Shown: positions 1 to 13,500 of the stretch, piece by piece | How positions within the stretch are numbered: position 1 is the stretch's first letter | How the letters are laid out: each line of letters opens with the position of its first letter | From: Rallus limicola | Taxonomy: Eukaryota; Chordata; Aves; Gruiformes; Rallidae | DNA length: 64,000 bases | Assembly: GCA_022605955.1 (NCBI GenBank) | Contig: JAKCOZ010000308.1 | Coordinates: 62,001-126,000 of the forward strand | Direction: 5' to 3' | Made by a program: the position numbers and the translations under genes | Notes under the pieces: model-generated | Told to the model about the DNA's origin: nothing | Seen by the model: only the letters and a program-made list of their open reading frames with translations | Database searches by the model: none

Positions 1-3000
1 AGGAAAAGGCTGAGAGCCAAAGTGACAGGGTCTGCTTGTGTGTCCTGTTAGGAGGTTTCAGACAAGCTATGCCTTTCATGCCTAGCTTCTTTACTTTGGG
101 AGTTATTGCTGGACGTTTAGCATGTTTTGAACTGCAGTCTGCTAGGGCCGAGAAAAGCACTGTAGGAGGTAGCAGGTATGTTCCTTCTTTCCAGGCAAAG
201 GAAAAGGCTGAGAGCCAAAATGACAGGGTCTGCTTGTGTGTCCTGTTAGGAGGTTTCAGACAAGCTATGCCTTTCAGTCCTAGCTTCTTTACTTTGGGAG
301 TTATTGCTGGACGTTTAGCATGTTTTGAACTGCAGTCTGCTAGGGCCGAGAAAAGCACCGTAGGAGGTTCCAGGCATGTTCCCTCTTTCCAGGCAAAGGA
401 AAAGGCTGAGAGCCAAAGTGACAGGGTCTGCTTGTGTGTCCTGTTAGGAGGTTTCAGACAAGCTATGCCTTTCAGTCCTAGCTTCTTTACTTTGGGAGTT
501 ATTGCTGGACGTTTAGCATGTTTTGAACTGCAGTCTGCTAGGGCCGAGAAAAGCACCGTAGGAGGTTCCAGGCATGTTCCCTCTTTCCAGGCAAAGGAAA
601 AGGCTGAGTGCCAAAGTGACAGGGTCTGCTTGTGTGTCCTGTTAGGAGGTTTCAGACAAGCTATGCCTTTCAGTCCTAGCTTCTTTACTTTGGGAGTTAT
701 TGCTGGACGTTTAGCATGTTTTGAACTGCAGTCTGCTAGGGCCGAGAAAAGCACCGTAGGAGGTTCCAGGCATGTTCCCTCTTTCCAGGCAAAGGAAAAG
801 GCTGAGAGCCAAAGTGACAGGGTCTGCTTGTGTGTCCTGTTAGGAGGTTTCAGACAAGCTATGCCTTTCAGTCCTAGCTTCTTTACTTTGGGAGTTATTG
901 CTGGACGTTTAGCATGTTTTGAACTGCAGTCTGCTAGGGCCGAGAAAAGCACCGTAGGAGGTTCCAGGCATGTTCCCTCTTTTCAGGCAAAGGAAAAGGC
1001 TGAGAGCCAAAGTGACAGGGTCTGCTTGTGTGTCCTGTTAGGAGGTTTCAGACAAGCTATGCCTTTCAGTCCTAGCTTCTTTACTTTGGGAGTTATTGCT
1101 GGACGTTTAGCATGTTTTGAACTGCAGTCTGCTAGGGCCGAGAAAAGCACCGTAGGAGGTTCCAGGCATGTTCCCTCTTTCCAGGCAAAGGAAAAGGCTG
1201 AGAGCCAAAGTGACAGGGTCTGCTTGTGTGTCCTGTTAGGAGGTTTCAGACAAGCTATGCCTTTCAGTCCTAGCTTCTATACTTTGGGAGTTATTGCTGG
1301 ACGTTTAGCATGTTTTGAACTGCAGTCTGCTAGGGCCGAGAAAAGCACTGTAGGAGGTATCAGGTATGTTCCTTCTTTCAAGGCAAAGGAAAGGCTGAGA
1401 GCCAAAATGACAGGGTCTGCTTGTGTGTCCTGTTAGGAGGTTTCAGACAAGCTATGCCTTTTCGTCCTAGCTTCTTTACTTTGGGAGTTATTGCTGGACG
1501 TTTAGCATGTTTTGAACTGCAGTCTGCTAGGGCCGAGAAAAGCACTGTAGGAGGTAGCAGGTATGTTCCTTCTTTCCAGGCAAAGGAAAAGGCTGAGAGC
1601 CAAAGTGACAGGGTCTGCTTGTGTGTCCTGTTAGGAGGTTTCAGACAAGCTATGCCTTTCAGTCCTAGCTTCTTTACTTTGGGAGTTATTGCTGGACGTT
1701 TAGCATGTTTTGAACTGCAGTCTGCTAGGGCCGAGAAAAGCACGGTAGGATGTTCCAGGCATGTTCCCTCTTTCCAGGCAAAGGAAAAGGCTGAGAGCCA
1801 AAGTGACAGGGTCTGCTTGTGTGTCCTGTTAGGAGGTTTCAGACAAGCTATGCCTTTCATGCCTAGCTTCTTTACTTTGGGAGTTATTGCTGGACGTTTA
1901 GCATGTTTTGAACTGCAGTCTGCTAGGGCCGAGAAAAGCACCGTAGGAGGTTCCAGGCATGTTCCCTCTTTCCAGGCAAAGGAAAAGGCTGAGAGCCAAA
2001 GTGACAGGGTCTGCTTGTGTGTCCTGTTATAAGGTTTCAGACAAGCTATGCCTTTCAGTCCTAGCTTCTTTACTTTGGGAGTTATTGCTGGACGTTTAGC
2101 AAGTTTTGAACTGCAGTCTGCTAGGGCCGAGAAAAGCACCGTAGGAGGTTCCAGGCATGTTCCCTCTTTCCAGGCAAAGGAAAAGGCTGAGAGCCAAAGT
2201 GACAGGGTCTGCTTGTGTGTCCTGTTAGGAGGTTTCAGACAAGCTATGCCTTTCATGCCTAGCTTCTTTACTTTGGGAGTTATTGCTGGACGTTTAGCAT
2301 GTTTTGAACTGCAGTCTGCTAGGGCCGAGAAAAGCACCGTAGGAGGTTCCAGGCATGTTCCCTCTTTCCAGGCAAAGGAAAAGGCTGAGAGCCAAAGTGA
2401 CAGGGTCTGCTTGTGTGTCCTGTTAGGAGGTTTCAGACAAGCTATGCCTTTCATGCCTAGCTTCTTTACTTTAGCAGTTATTGATGGACGTTTAGCATGT
2501 TTTGAACTGCAGTCTGCTAGGGCCGAGAAAAGCACTGTAGGAGGTAGCTGGTATGTTCCTTCTTTCCAGGCAAAGGAAAAGGCTGAGAGCCAAAGTGACA
2601 GGGTCTGCTTGTGTGTCCTGTTAGGAGGTTTCAGACAAGCTATGCCTTTCAGTCCTAGCTTCTTTACTTTGGGAGTTATTGCTGGACGTTTAGCATGTTT
2701 TGAACTGCAGTCTGCTAGGGCCGAGAAAAGCACTGTAGGAGGTAGCAGGTATGTTCCTTCTTTCCAGGCAAAGGAAAAGGCTGAGAGCCAAAGTGACAGG
2801 GTCTGCTTGTGTGTCCTGTTAGGAGGTTTCAGACAAGCTATGCCTTTCAGTCCTAGCTTCTTTACTTTGGGAGTTATTGCTGGACGTTTAGCATGTTTTG
2901 AACTGCAGTCTGCTAGGGCCGAGAAAAGCACCGTAGGAGGTTCCAGGCATGTTCCCTCTTTCCAGGCAAAGGAAAAGGCTGAGAGCCAAAGTGACAGGGT

Positions 3001-5863
3001 CTGCTTGTGTGTCCTGTTAGGAGGTTTCAGACAAGCTATGCCTTTCATGCCTAGCTTCTTTACTTTGGGAGTTATTGCTGGACGTTTAGCATGTTTTGAA
3101 CTGCAGTCTGCTAGGGCCGAGAAAAGCACCGTAGGAGGTTCCAGGCATGTTCCCTCTTTCCAGGCAAAGGAAAAGGCTGAGAGCCAAAGTGACAGGGTCT
3201 GCTTGTGTGTCCTGTTATAAGGTTTCAGACAAGCTATGCCTTTCAGTCCTAGCTTCTTTACTTTGGGAGTTATTGCTGGACGTTTAGCAAGTTTTGAACT
3301 GCAGTCTGCTAGGGCCGAGAAAAGCACCGTAGGAGCTTCCAGGCATGTTCCCTCTTTCCAGGCAAAGGAAAAGGCTGAGAGCCAAAGTGACAGGGTCTGC
3401 TTGTGTGTCCTGTTAGGAGGTTTCAGACAAGCTATGCCTTTCAGTCCTAGCTTCTTTACTTTGGGAGTTATTGCTGGACGTTTAGCATGTTTTGAACTGC
3501 AGTCTGCTAGGGCCGAGAAAAGCACCGTAGGAGGTTCCAGGCATGTTCCCTCTTTCCAGGCAAAGGAAAAGGCTGAGAGCCAAAGTGACAGGGTCTGCTT
3601 GTGTGTCCTGTTAGGAGGTTTCAGACAAGCTATGCCTTTCATGCCTAGCTTCTTTACTTTAGCAGTTATTGCTGGACGTTTAGCATGTTTTGAACTGCAG
3701 TCTGCTAGGGCCGAGAAAAGCACTGTAGGAGGTAGCAGGTATGTTCCTTCTTTCCAGGCAAAGGAAAAGGCTGAGAGCCAAAGTGACAGGGTCTGCTTGT
3801 GTGTCCTGTTAGGAGGTTTCAGACAAGCTATGCCTTTCATGCCTAGCTTCTTTACTTTGGGAGTTATTGCTGGACGTTTAGCATGTTTTGAACTGCAGTC
3901 TGCTAGGGCCGAGAAAAGCACTGTAGGAGGTAGCAGGTATGTTCCTCCTTTCCAGGCAAAGGAAAAGGCTGAGAGCCAAAGTGACAGGGTCTGCTTGTGT
4001 GTCCTGTTAGGAGGTTTCAGACAAGCTATGCCTTTCAGTCCTAGCTTCTTTACTTTGGGAGTTATTGCTGGACGTTTAGCATGTTTTGAACTGCAGTCTG
4101 CTAGGGCCGAGAAAAGCACCGTAGGAGCTTCCAGGCATGTTCCCTCTTTCCAGGCAAAGGAAAAGGCTGAGAGCCAAAGTGACAGGGTCTGCTTGTGTGT
4201 CCTGTTAGGAGGTTTCAGACAAGCTATGCCTTTCAGTCCTAGCTTCTTTACTTTGGGAGTTATTGCTGGACGTTTAGCATGTTTTGAACTGCAGTCTGGT
4301 AGGGCCGAGAAAAGCACTGTAGGAGGTTCCAGGCATGTTCCCTCTTTCCAGGCAAAGGAAAAGGCTGAGAGCCAAAGTGACAGGGTCTGCTTGTGTGTCC
4401 TGTTAGGAGGTTTCAGACAAGCTATGCCTTTCATGCCTAGCTTCTTTACTTTGGGAGTTATTGCTGGACGTTTAGCATGTTTTGAACTGCAGTCTGCTAG
4501 GGCCGAGAAAAGCACCGTAGGAGGTTCCAGGCATGTTCCCTCTTTCCAGGCAAAGGAAAAGGCTGAGAGCCAAAGTGACAGGGTCTGCTTGTGTGTCCTG
4601 TTAGGAGGTTTCAGACAAGCTATGCCTTTCATGCCTAGCTTCTTTACTTTGGGAGTTATTGCTGGACGTTTAGCATGTTTTGAACTGCAGTCTGCTAGGG
4701 CCGAGAAAAGCACTGTAGGAGGTTCCAGGCATGTTCCTTCTTTCCAGGCAAAGGAAAAGGCTGAGAGCCAAAGTGACAGGGTCTGCTTGTGTGTCCTGTT
4801 AGGAGGTTTCAGACAAGCTATGCCTTTCATGCCTAGCTTCTTTACTTTGGGAGTTATTGCTGGACGTTTAGCATGTTTTGAACTGCAGTCTGCTAGGGCC
4901 GAGAAAAGCACCGTAGGAGGTTCCAGGCATGTTCCCTCTTTCCAGGCAAAGGAAAAGGCTGAGAGCCAAAGTGACAGGGTCTGCTTGTGTGTCCTGTTAG
5001 GAGGTTTCTGACAAGCTATGCCTTTCAGGCCTAGCTTCTTTACTTTGGGAGTTATTGCTGGACGTTTAGCATGTTTTGAACTGCCGTCTGCTAGGGCCGA
5101 GAAAAGCACTGTAGGAGGTAGCAGGTATGTTCCTTCTTTCCAGGCAAAGGAAAAGGCTGAGAGCCAAAGTGACAGGGTCTGCTTGTGTGTCCTGTTAGGA
5201 GGTTTCAGACAAGCTATGCCTTTCATGCCTAGCTTCTTTACTTTGGGAGTTATTGCTGGACGTTTAGCATGTTTTGAACTGCAGTCTGCTAGGGCCGAGA
5301 AAAGCACCGTAGGAGGTTCCAGGCATGTTCCCTCTTTCCAGGCAAAGGAAAAGGCTGAGAGCCAAAGTGACAGGGTCTGCTTGTGTGTCCTGTTAGGAGG
5401 TTTCAGACAAGCTATGCCTTTCAGTCCTAGCTTCTTTACTTTGGGAGTTATTGCTGGACGTTTAGCATGTTTTGAACTGCAGTCTGCTAGGGCCGAGAAA
5501 AGCACTGTAGGAGGTAGCAGGTATGTTCCTTCTTTCAAGGCAAAGGAAAAGGCTGAGAGCCAAAGTGACAGGGTCTGCTTGTGTGTCCTGTTAGGAGGTT
5601 TCAGACAAGCTATGCCTTTCAGTCCTAGCTTCTTTACTTTGGGAGTTATTGCTGGACGTTTAGCATGTTTTGAACTGCAGTCTGCTAGGGCCGAGAAAAG
5701 CACCGTAGGAGCTTCCAGGCATGTTCCCTCTTTCCAGGCAAAGGAAAAGGCTGAGAGCCAAAGTGACAGGGTCTGCTTGTGTGTCCTGTTAGGAGGTTTC
5801 AGACAAGCTATGCCTTTCAGTCCTAGCTTCTTTACTTTGGGAGTTATTGCTGGACGTTTAGCA
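1..5863 (+). repeat. Long segmental duplication, copy A (cut by window start)
   Basis: This block of about 29.6 monomers matches 20,988-26,850 at a constant offset of 20,987 bp, which is 106 monomers minus one base. Every rare variant I followed is shared. Examples are AAAATGACAGG near 229, GAGTGCC near 607, the Y-type copy ending in a one-base-short monomer near 1,391, GGATGTTCC near 1,748, TTTAGCAGTTATTGATGG near 2,471, GTAGCTGG near 2,545, TTCTGACAAG at 5,006-5,015 and CTGCCGTC near 5,082. Only two mismatches were found: G at 1,018 against C at 22,005, and G at 4,299 against C at 25,286. The right edge lies between 5,820 and 5,864. The left edge is outside the window. Confidence 0.93.
267..464 (+). 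repeat. Reference H-type monomer (198 bp)
   Basis: This is a typical copy of the commoner class. It carries AGT at monomer sites 10-12, CACCG at 90-94, GGTTCCAGGCATG at about 100-112 and CCCTC at 115-119. By my count it has 56 G and 41 C in 198 bases. It contains three CpGs (sites 46, 81 and 93), the palindrome ACTGCAGT (63-70, with a PstI site), and the inverted pairs CCTAGC (13-18) with GCTAGG (73-78) and TAGCA (50-54) with TGCTA (72-76). Variants of this class carry ATG or AGG at 10-12, A at 55 (GCAAGTTTT), G at 68 (CTGCGGTC) or C at 101 (GAGCTTCC). The start base is an arbitrary choice of register. Confidence 0.95.
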
Positions 5864-8800
5864 AGTTTTGAACTGCGGTCTGCTAGGGCCGAGAAAAGCA
5901 CCGTAGGAGGTTCCAGGCATGTTCCCTCTTTCCAGGGAAAGGAAAAGGCTGAGAGCCAAAGTGACAGGGTCTGCTTGTGTGTCCTGTTAGGAGGTTTCAG
6001 ACAAGCTATGCCTTTCATGCCTAGCTTCTTTACTTTGGGAGTTATTGCTGGACGTTTAGCATGTTTTGAACTGCAGTCTGCTAGGGCCGAGAAAAGCACC
6101 GTAGGAGGTTCCAGGCATGTTCCCTCTTTCCAGGCAAAGGAAAAGGCTGAGAGCCAAAGTGACAGGGTCTGCTTGTGTGTCCTGTTATAAGGTTTCAGAC
6201 AAGCTATGCCTTTCAGTCCTAGCTTCTTTACTTTGGGAGTTATTGCTGGACGTTTAGCATGTTTTGAACTGCAGTCTGCTAGGGCCGAGAAAAGCACCGT
6301 AGGAGGTAGCAGGTATGTTCCTTCTTTCCAGGCAAAGGAAAAGGCTGAGAGCCAAAGTGACAGGGTCTGCTTGTGTGTCCTGTTAGGAGGTTTCAGACAA
6401 GCTATGCCTTTCATGCCTAGCTTCTTTACTTTGGGAGTTATTGCTGGACGTTTAGCATGTTTTGAACTGCAGTCTGCTAGGGCCGAGAAAAGCACCGTAG
6501 GAGGTTCCAGGCATGTTCCCTCTTTCCAGGCAAAGGAAAAGGCTGAGAGCCAAAGTGACAGGGTCTGCTTGTGTGTCCTGTTAGGAGGTTTCAGACAAGC
6601 TATGCCTTTCAGTCCTAGCTTCTTTACTTTGGGAGTTATTGCTGGACGTTTAGCAAGTTTTGAACTGCAGTCTGCTAGGGCCGAGAAAAGCACCGTAGGA
6701 GGTAGCAGGTATGTTCCTTCTTTCCAGGCAAAGGAAAAGGCTGAGAGCCAAAGTGACAGGGTCTGCTTGTGTGTCCTGTTAGGAGGTTTCAGACAAGCTA
6801 TGCCTTTCAGTCCTAGCTTCTTTACTTTGGGAGTTATTGCTGGACGTTTAGCATGTTTTGAACTGCAGTCTGCTAGGGCCGAGAAAAGCACCGTAGGAGC
6901 TTCCAGGCATGTTCCCTCTTTCCAGGCAAAGGAAAAGGCTGAGAGCCAAAGTGACAGGGTCTGCTTGTGTGTCCTGTTAGGAGGTTTCAGACAAGCTATG
7001 CCTTTCATGCCTAGCTTCTTTACTTTGGGAGTTATTGCTGGACGTTTAGCATGTTTTGAACTGCAGTCTGCTAGGGCCGAGAAAAGCACCGTAGGAGGTT
7101 CCAGGCATGTTCCCTCTTTCCAGGCAAAGGAAAAGGCTGAGAGCCAAAGTGACAGGGTCTGCTTGTGTGTCCTGTTATAAGGTTTCAGACAAGCTATGCC
7201 TTTCAGTCCTAGCTTCTTTACTTTGGGAGTTATTGCTGGACGTTTAGCAAGTTTTGAACTGCAGTCTGCTAGGGCCGAGAAAAGCACCGTAGGAGGTTCC
7301 AGGCATGTTCCCTCTTTCCAGGCAAAGGAAAAGGCTGAGAGCCAAAGTGACAGGGTCTGCTTGTGTGTCCTGTTAGGAGGTTTCAGACAAGCTATGCCTT
7401 TCATGCCTAGCTTCTTTACTTTGGGAGTTATTGCTGGACGTTTAGCATGTTTTGAACTGCAGTCTGCTAGGGCCGAGAAAAGCACCGTAGGAGGTTCCAG
7501 GCATGTTCCCTCTTTCCAGGCAAAGGAAAAGGCTGAGAGCCAAAGTGACAGGGTCTGCTTGTGTGTCCTGTTAGGAGGTTTCAGACAAGCTATGCCTTTC
7601 ATGCCTAGCTTCTTTTCTTTAGCAGTTATTGCTGGACGTTTAGCATGTTTTGAACTGCAGTCTGCTAGGGCCGAGAAAAGCACTGTAGGAGGTAGCAGGT
7701 ATGTTCCCTCTTTCCAGGCAAAGGAAAAGGCTGAGAGCCAAAGTGACAGGGTCTGCTTGTGTGTCCTGTTAGGAGGTTTCAGACAAGCTATGCCTTTCAG
7801 TCCTAGCTTCTTTACTTTGGGAGTTATTGCTGGACGTTTAGCATGTTTTGAACTGCAGTCTGCTAGGGCCGAGAAAAGCACTGTAGGAGGTAGCAGGTAT
7901 GTTCCTTCTTTCCAGGCAAAGGAAAAGGCTGAGAGCCAAAGTGACAGGGTCTGCTTGTGTGTCCTGTTAGGAGGTTTCAGACAAGCTATGCCTTTCAGTC
8001 CTAGCTTCTTTACTTTGGGAGTTATTGCTGGACGTTTAGCAAGTTTTGAACTGCAGTCTGCTAGGGCCGAGAAAAGCACTGTAGGAGGTAGTAGGTATGT
8101 TCCCTCTTTCCAGGCAAAGGAAAAGGCTGAGAGCCAAAGTGACAGGGTCTGCTTGTGTGTCCTGTTAGGAGGTTTCAGACAAGCTATGCCTTTCATGCCT
8201 AGCTTCTTTACTTTGGGAGTTATTGCTGGACGTTTAGCATGTTTTGAACTGCAGTCTGCTAGGGCCGAGAAAAGCACCGTAGGAGGTTCCAGGCATGTTC
8301 CCTCTTTCCAGGCAAAGGAAAAGGCTGAGAGCCAAAGTGACAGGGTCTGCTTGTGTGTCCTGTTAGGAGGTTTCAGACAAGCTATGCCTTTCAGTCCTAG
8401 CTTCTTTACTTTGGGATTTATTGCTGGACGTTTAGCATGTTTTGAACTGCAGTCTGCTAGGGCCGAGAAAAGCACTGTAGGAGGTTCCAGGCATGTTCCT
8501 TCTTTCCAGGCAAAGGAAAAGGCTGAGAGCCAAAGTGACAGGGTCTGCTTGTGTGTCCTGTTAGGAGGTTTCAGACAAGCTATGCCATTCAGTCCTAGCT
8601 TCTTTACTTTGGGAGTTATTGCTGGACGTTTAGCATGTTTTGAACTGCAGTCTGCTAGGGCCGAGAAAAGCACCGTAGGAGGTTCCAGGCATGTTCCCTC
8701 TTTCCAGGCAAAGGAAAAGGCTGAGAGCCAAAGTGACAGGGTCTGCTTGTGTGTCCTGTTAGGAGGTTTCAGACAAGCTATTCCTTTCATGCCTAGCTTC

Positions 8801-10363
8801 TTTACTTTGGGAGTTATTGCTGGACGTTTAGCATGTTTTGAACTGCAGTCTGCTAGGGCCGAGAAAAGCACCGTAGGAGGTTCCAGGCATGTTCCCTCTT
8901 TCCAGGCAAAGGAAAAGGCTGAGAGCCAAAGTGACAGGGTCTGCTTGTGTGTCCTGTTATAAGGTTTCAGACAAGCTATGCCTTTCAGTCCTAGCTTCTT
9001 TACTTTGGGAGTTATTGCTGGACGTTTAGCATGTTTTGAACTGCAGTCTGCTAGGGCCGAGAAAAGCACTGTAGGAGGTAGCAGGTATGTTCCTTCTTTC
9101 CAGGCAAAGGAAAAGGCTGAGAGCCAAAGTGACAGGGTCTGCTTGTGTGTCCTGTTAGGAGGTTTCAGACAAGCTATGCCTTTCATGCCTAGCTTCTTTA
9201 CTTTGGGAGTTATTGCTGGACGTTTAGCATGTTTTGAACTGCAGTCTGCTAGGGCCGAGAAAAGCACCGTAGGAGGTTCCAGGCATGTTCCCTCTTTCCA
9301 GGCAAAGGAAAAGGCTGAGAGCCAAAGTGACAGGGTCTGCTTGTGTGTCCTGTTAGGAGGTTTCAGACAAGCTATGCCTTTCAGTCCTAGCTTCTTTACT
9401 TTGGGAGTTATTGCTGGACGTTTAGCATGTTTTGAACTGCAGTCTGCTAGGGCCGAGAAAAGCACCGTAGGAGCTTCCAGGAGTGTTCCCTCTTTCCAGG
9501 CAAAGGAAAAGGCTGAGAGCCAAAGTGACAGGGTCTGCTTGTGTGTCCTGTTAGGAGGTTTCAGACAAGCTATGCCTTTCAGTCCTAGCTTCTTTACTTT
9601 GGGAGTTATTGCTGGACGTTTAGCAAGTTTTGAACTGCGGTCTGCTAGGGCCGAGAAAAGCACTGTAGGAGGTTCCAGGCATGTTCCCTCTTTCCAGGCA
9701 AAGGAAAAGGCTGAGAGCCAAAGTGACAGGGTCTGCTTGTGTGTCCTGTTAGGAGGTTTCAGACAAGCTATGCCTTTCAGTCCTAGCTTCTTTACTTTGG
9801 GAGTTATTGCTGGACGTTTAGCATGTTTTGAACTGCAGTCTGCTAGGGCCGAGAAAAGCACCGTAGGAGGTTCCAGGCATGTCCCCTCTTTCCAGGCAAA
9901 GGAAAAGGCTGAGAGCCAAAGTGACAGGGTCTGCTTGTGTGTCCTGTTAGGAGGTTTCAGACAAGCTATGCCTTTCAGTCCTAGCTTCTTTACTTTGGGA
10001 GTTATTGCTGGACGTTTAGCATGTTTTGAACTGCAGTCTGCTAGGGCCGAGAAAAGCACCGTAGGAGGTTCCAGGCATGTCCCCTCTTTCCAGGCAAAGG
10101 AAAAGGCTGAGAGCCAAAGTGACAGGGTCTGCTTGTGTGTCCTGTTAGGAGGTTTCAGACAAGCTATGCCTTTCATGCCTAGCTTCTTTACTTTGGGAGT
10201 TATTGCTGGACGTTTAGCATGTTTTGAACTGCAGTCTGCTAGGGCCGAGAAAAGCACCGTAGGAGGTTCCAGGCATGTTCCCTCTTTCCAGGCAAAGGAA
10301 AAGGCTGAGAGCCAAAGTGACAGGGTCTGCTTGTGTGTCCTGTTATAAGGTTTCAGACAAGCT

Positions 10364-10561
10364 ATGCCTTTCAGTCCTAGCTTCTTTACTTTGGGAGTTA
10401 TTGCTGGACGTTTAGCATGTTTTGAACTGCAGTCTGCTAGGGCCGAGAAAAGCACTGTAGGAGGTAGCAGGTATGTTCCTTCTTTCCAGGCAAAGGAAAA
10501 GGCTGAGAGCCAAAGTGACAGGGTCTGCTTGTGTGTCCTGTTAGGAGGTTTCAGACAAGCT
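10364..10561 (+). repeat. Reference Y-type monomer (198 bp)
   Basis: This is a typical copy of the second class. It has CACTG instead of CACCG at 90-94, GGTAGCAGG instead of GGTTCCAGG, GTATG instead of GCATG, and CCTTC instead of CCCTC. These changes lie within about 25 bp and are inherited as a block, so they mark an old split into two monomer lineages. Recombinant copies exist: the one around 6,297 has CACCG with TAGCAGGTATG, and several copies such as 11,850 have CACTG with TTCCAGGCATG and CCTTC. This particular copy directly follows a TATAAGG junction, which is common for Y-type monomers. Confidence 0.93.
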
Positions 10562-13500
10562 ATGCCTTTCATGCCTAGCTTCTTTAATTTGGGAGTTATT
10601 GCTGGACGTTTAGCATGTTTTGAACTGCAGTCTGCTAGGGCCGAGAAAAGCACCGTAGGAGGTTCCAGGCATGTTCCCTCTTTCCAGGCAAAGGAAAAGG
10701 CTGAGAGCCAAAGTGACAGGGTCTGCTTGTGTGTCCTGTTAGGAGGTTTCAGACAAGCTATGCCTTTCAGTCCTAGCTTCTTTACTTTGGGAGTTATTGC
10801 TGGACGTTTAGCATGTTTTGAACTGCAGTCTGCTAGGGCCGAGAAAAGCACTGTAGGAGGTAGCAGGTATGTTCCTTCTTTCCAGGCAAAGGAAAAGGCT
10901 GAGAGCCAAAGTGACAGGGTCTGCTTGTGTGTCCTGTTAGGAGGTTTCAGACAAGCTATGCCTTTCAGTCCTAGCTTCTTTACTTTGGGAGTTATTGCTG
11001 GACGTTTAGCATGTTTTGAACTGCAGTCTGCTAGGGCCGAGAAAAGCACCGTAGGAGGTTCCAGGCATGTTCCCTCTTTCCAGGCAAAGGAAAAGGCTGA
11101 GAGCCAAAGTGACAGCGTCTGCTTGTGTGTTTTGTTAGGAGGTTTCAGACAAGCTATGCCTTTCAGGCCTAGCTTCTTTACTTTGGGAGTTATTGCTGGA
11201 CGTTTAGCAAGTTTTGAACTGCGGTCTGCTAGGGCCGAGAAAAGCACCGTAGGAGGTTCCAGGCATGTTCCCTCTTTCCAGGCAAAGGAAAAGGCTGAGA
11301 GCCAAAGTGACAGGGTCTGCTTGTGTGTCCTGTTAGGAGGTTTCAGACAAGCTATGCCTTTCAGTCCTAGCTTCTTTACTTTGGGAGTTATTGCTGGACG
11401 TTTAGCATGTTTTGAACTGCAGTCTGCTAGGGCCGAGAAAAGCACCGTAGGAGGTTCCAGGCATGTTCCCTCTTTCCAGGCAAAGGAAAAGGCTGAGAGC
11501 CAAAGTGACAGGGTCTGCTTGTGTGTCCTGTTAGGAGGTTTCAGACAAGCTATGCCTTTCAGTCCTAGCTTCTTTACTTTGGGAGTTATTGCTGGACGTT
11601 TAGCATGTTTTGAACTGCAGTCTGCTAGGGCCGAGAAAAGCACTGTAGGAGGTAGCAGGTATGTTCCTTCTTTCCAGGCAAAGGAAAAGGCTGAGAGCCA
11701 AAGTGACAGGGTCTGCTTGTGTGTCCTGTTAGGAGGTTTCAGACAAGCTATGCCTTTCAGTCCTAGCTTCTTTACTTTGGGAGTTATTGCTGGACGTTTA
11801 GCATGTTTTGAACTGCAGTCTGCTAGGGCCGAGAAAAGCACTGTAGGAGGTTCCAGGCATGTTCCTTCTTTCCAGGCAAAGGAAAAGGCTGAGAGCCAAA
11901 GTGACAGGGTCTGCTTGTGTGTCCTGTTAGGAGGTTTCAGACAAGCTATGCCATTCAGTCCTAGCTTCTTTACTTTGGGAGTTATTGCTGGACGTTTAGC
12001 ATGTTTTGAACTGCAGTCTGCTAGGGCCGAGAAAAGCACCGTAGGAGGTTCCAGGCATGTTCCCTCTTTCCAGGCAAAGGAAAAGGCTGAGAGCCAAAGT
12101 GACAGGGTCTGCTTGTGTGTCCTGTTAGGAGGTTTCAGACAAGCTATGCCTTTCATGCCTAGCTTCTTTACTTTGGGAGTTATTGCTGGACGTTTAGCAT
12201 GTTTTGAACTGCAGTCTGCTAGGGCCGAGAAAAGCACCGTAGGAGGTTCCAGGCATGTTCCCTCTTTCCAGGCAAAGGAAAAGGCTGAGAGCCAAAGTGA
12301 CAGGGTCTGCTTGTGTGTCCTGTTATAAGGTTTCAGACAAGCTATGCCTTTCAGTCCTAGCTTCTTTACTTTGGGAGTTATTGCTGGACGTTTAGCATGT
12401 TTTGAACTGCAGTCTGCTAGGGCCGAGAAAAGCACTGTAGGAGGTAGCAGGTATGTTCCTTCTTTCCAGGCAAAGGAAAAGGCTGAGAGCCAAAGTGACA
12501 GGGTCTGCTTGTGTGTCCTGTTAGGAGGTTTCAGACAAGCTATGCCTTTCAGTCCTAGCTTCTTTACTTTGGGAGTTATTGCTGGACGTTTAGCATGTTT
12601 TGAACTGCAGTCTGCTAGGGCCGAGAAAAGCACCGTAGGAGGTTCCAGGCATGTTCCCTCTTTCCAGGCAAAGGAAAAGGCTGAGAGCCAAAGTGACAGG
12701 GTCTGCTTGTGTGTCCTGTTAGGAGGTTTCAGACAAGCTATGCCTTTCAGTCCTAGCTTCTTTACTTTGGGAGTTATTGCTGGACGTTTAGCATGTTTTG
12801 AACTGCAGTCTGCTAGGGCCGAGAAAAGCACTGTAGGAGGTAGCAGGTATGTTCCTTCTTTCCAGGCAAAGGAAAAGGCTGAGAGCCAAAGTGACAGGGT
12901 CTGCTTGTGTGTCCTGTTAGGAGGTTTCAGACAAGCTATGCCTTTCAGTCCTAGCTTCTTTACTTTGGGAGTTATTGCTGGACGTTTAGCATGTTTTGAA
13001 CTGCAGTCTGCTAGGGCCGAGAAAAGCACCGTAGGAGGTTCCAGGCATGTTCCCTCTTTCCATGCAAAGGAAAAGGCTGAGAGCCAAAGTGACAGGGTCT
13101 GCTTGTGTGTCCTGTTAGGAGGTTTCAGACAAGCTATGCCTTTCATGCCTAGCTTCTTTACTTTGGGAGTTATTGCTGGACGTTTAGCATGTTTTGAACT
13201 GCAGTCTGCTAGGGCCGAGAAAAGCACCGTAGGAGGTTCCAGGCATGTTCCCTCTTTCCAGGCAAAGGAAAAGGCTGAGAGCCAAAGTGACAGGGTCTGC
13301 TTGTGTGTCCTGTTATAAGGTTTCAGACAAGCTATGCCTTTCAGTCCTAGCTTCTTTACTTTGGGAGTTATTGCTGGACGTTTAGCAAGTTTTGAACTGC
13401 AGTCTGCTAGGGCCGTGAAAAGCACCGTAGGAGGTTCCAGGCATGTTCCCTCTTTCCAGGCAAAGGAAAAGGCTGAGAGCCAAAGTGACAGGGTCTGCTT

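Noticed and set aside
69..266. CENP-B box in the monomer
   Set aside because: I checked the consensus on both strands for TTCGnnnnAnnCGGG. The TTTCGTCC variant near 1,459 and 22,446 has TTCG but not the remaining positions.
2024..2040. TTATAAGG as a functional TATA box
   Set aside because: The motif match alone is weak, and it occurs 27 times as an inherited repeat variant with no downstream gene. It was kept only as a lineage marker.
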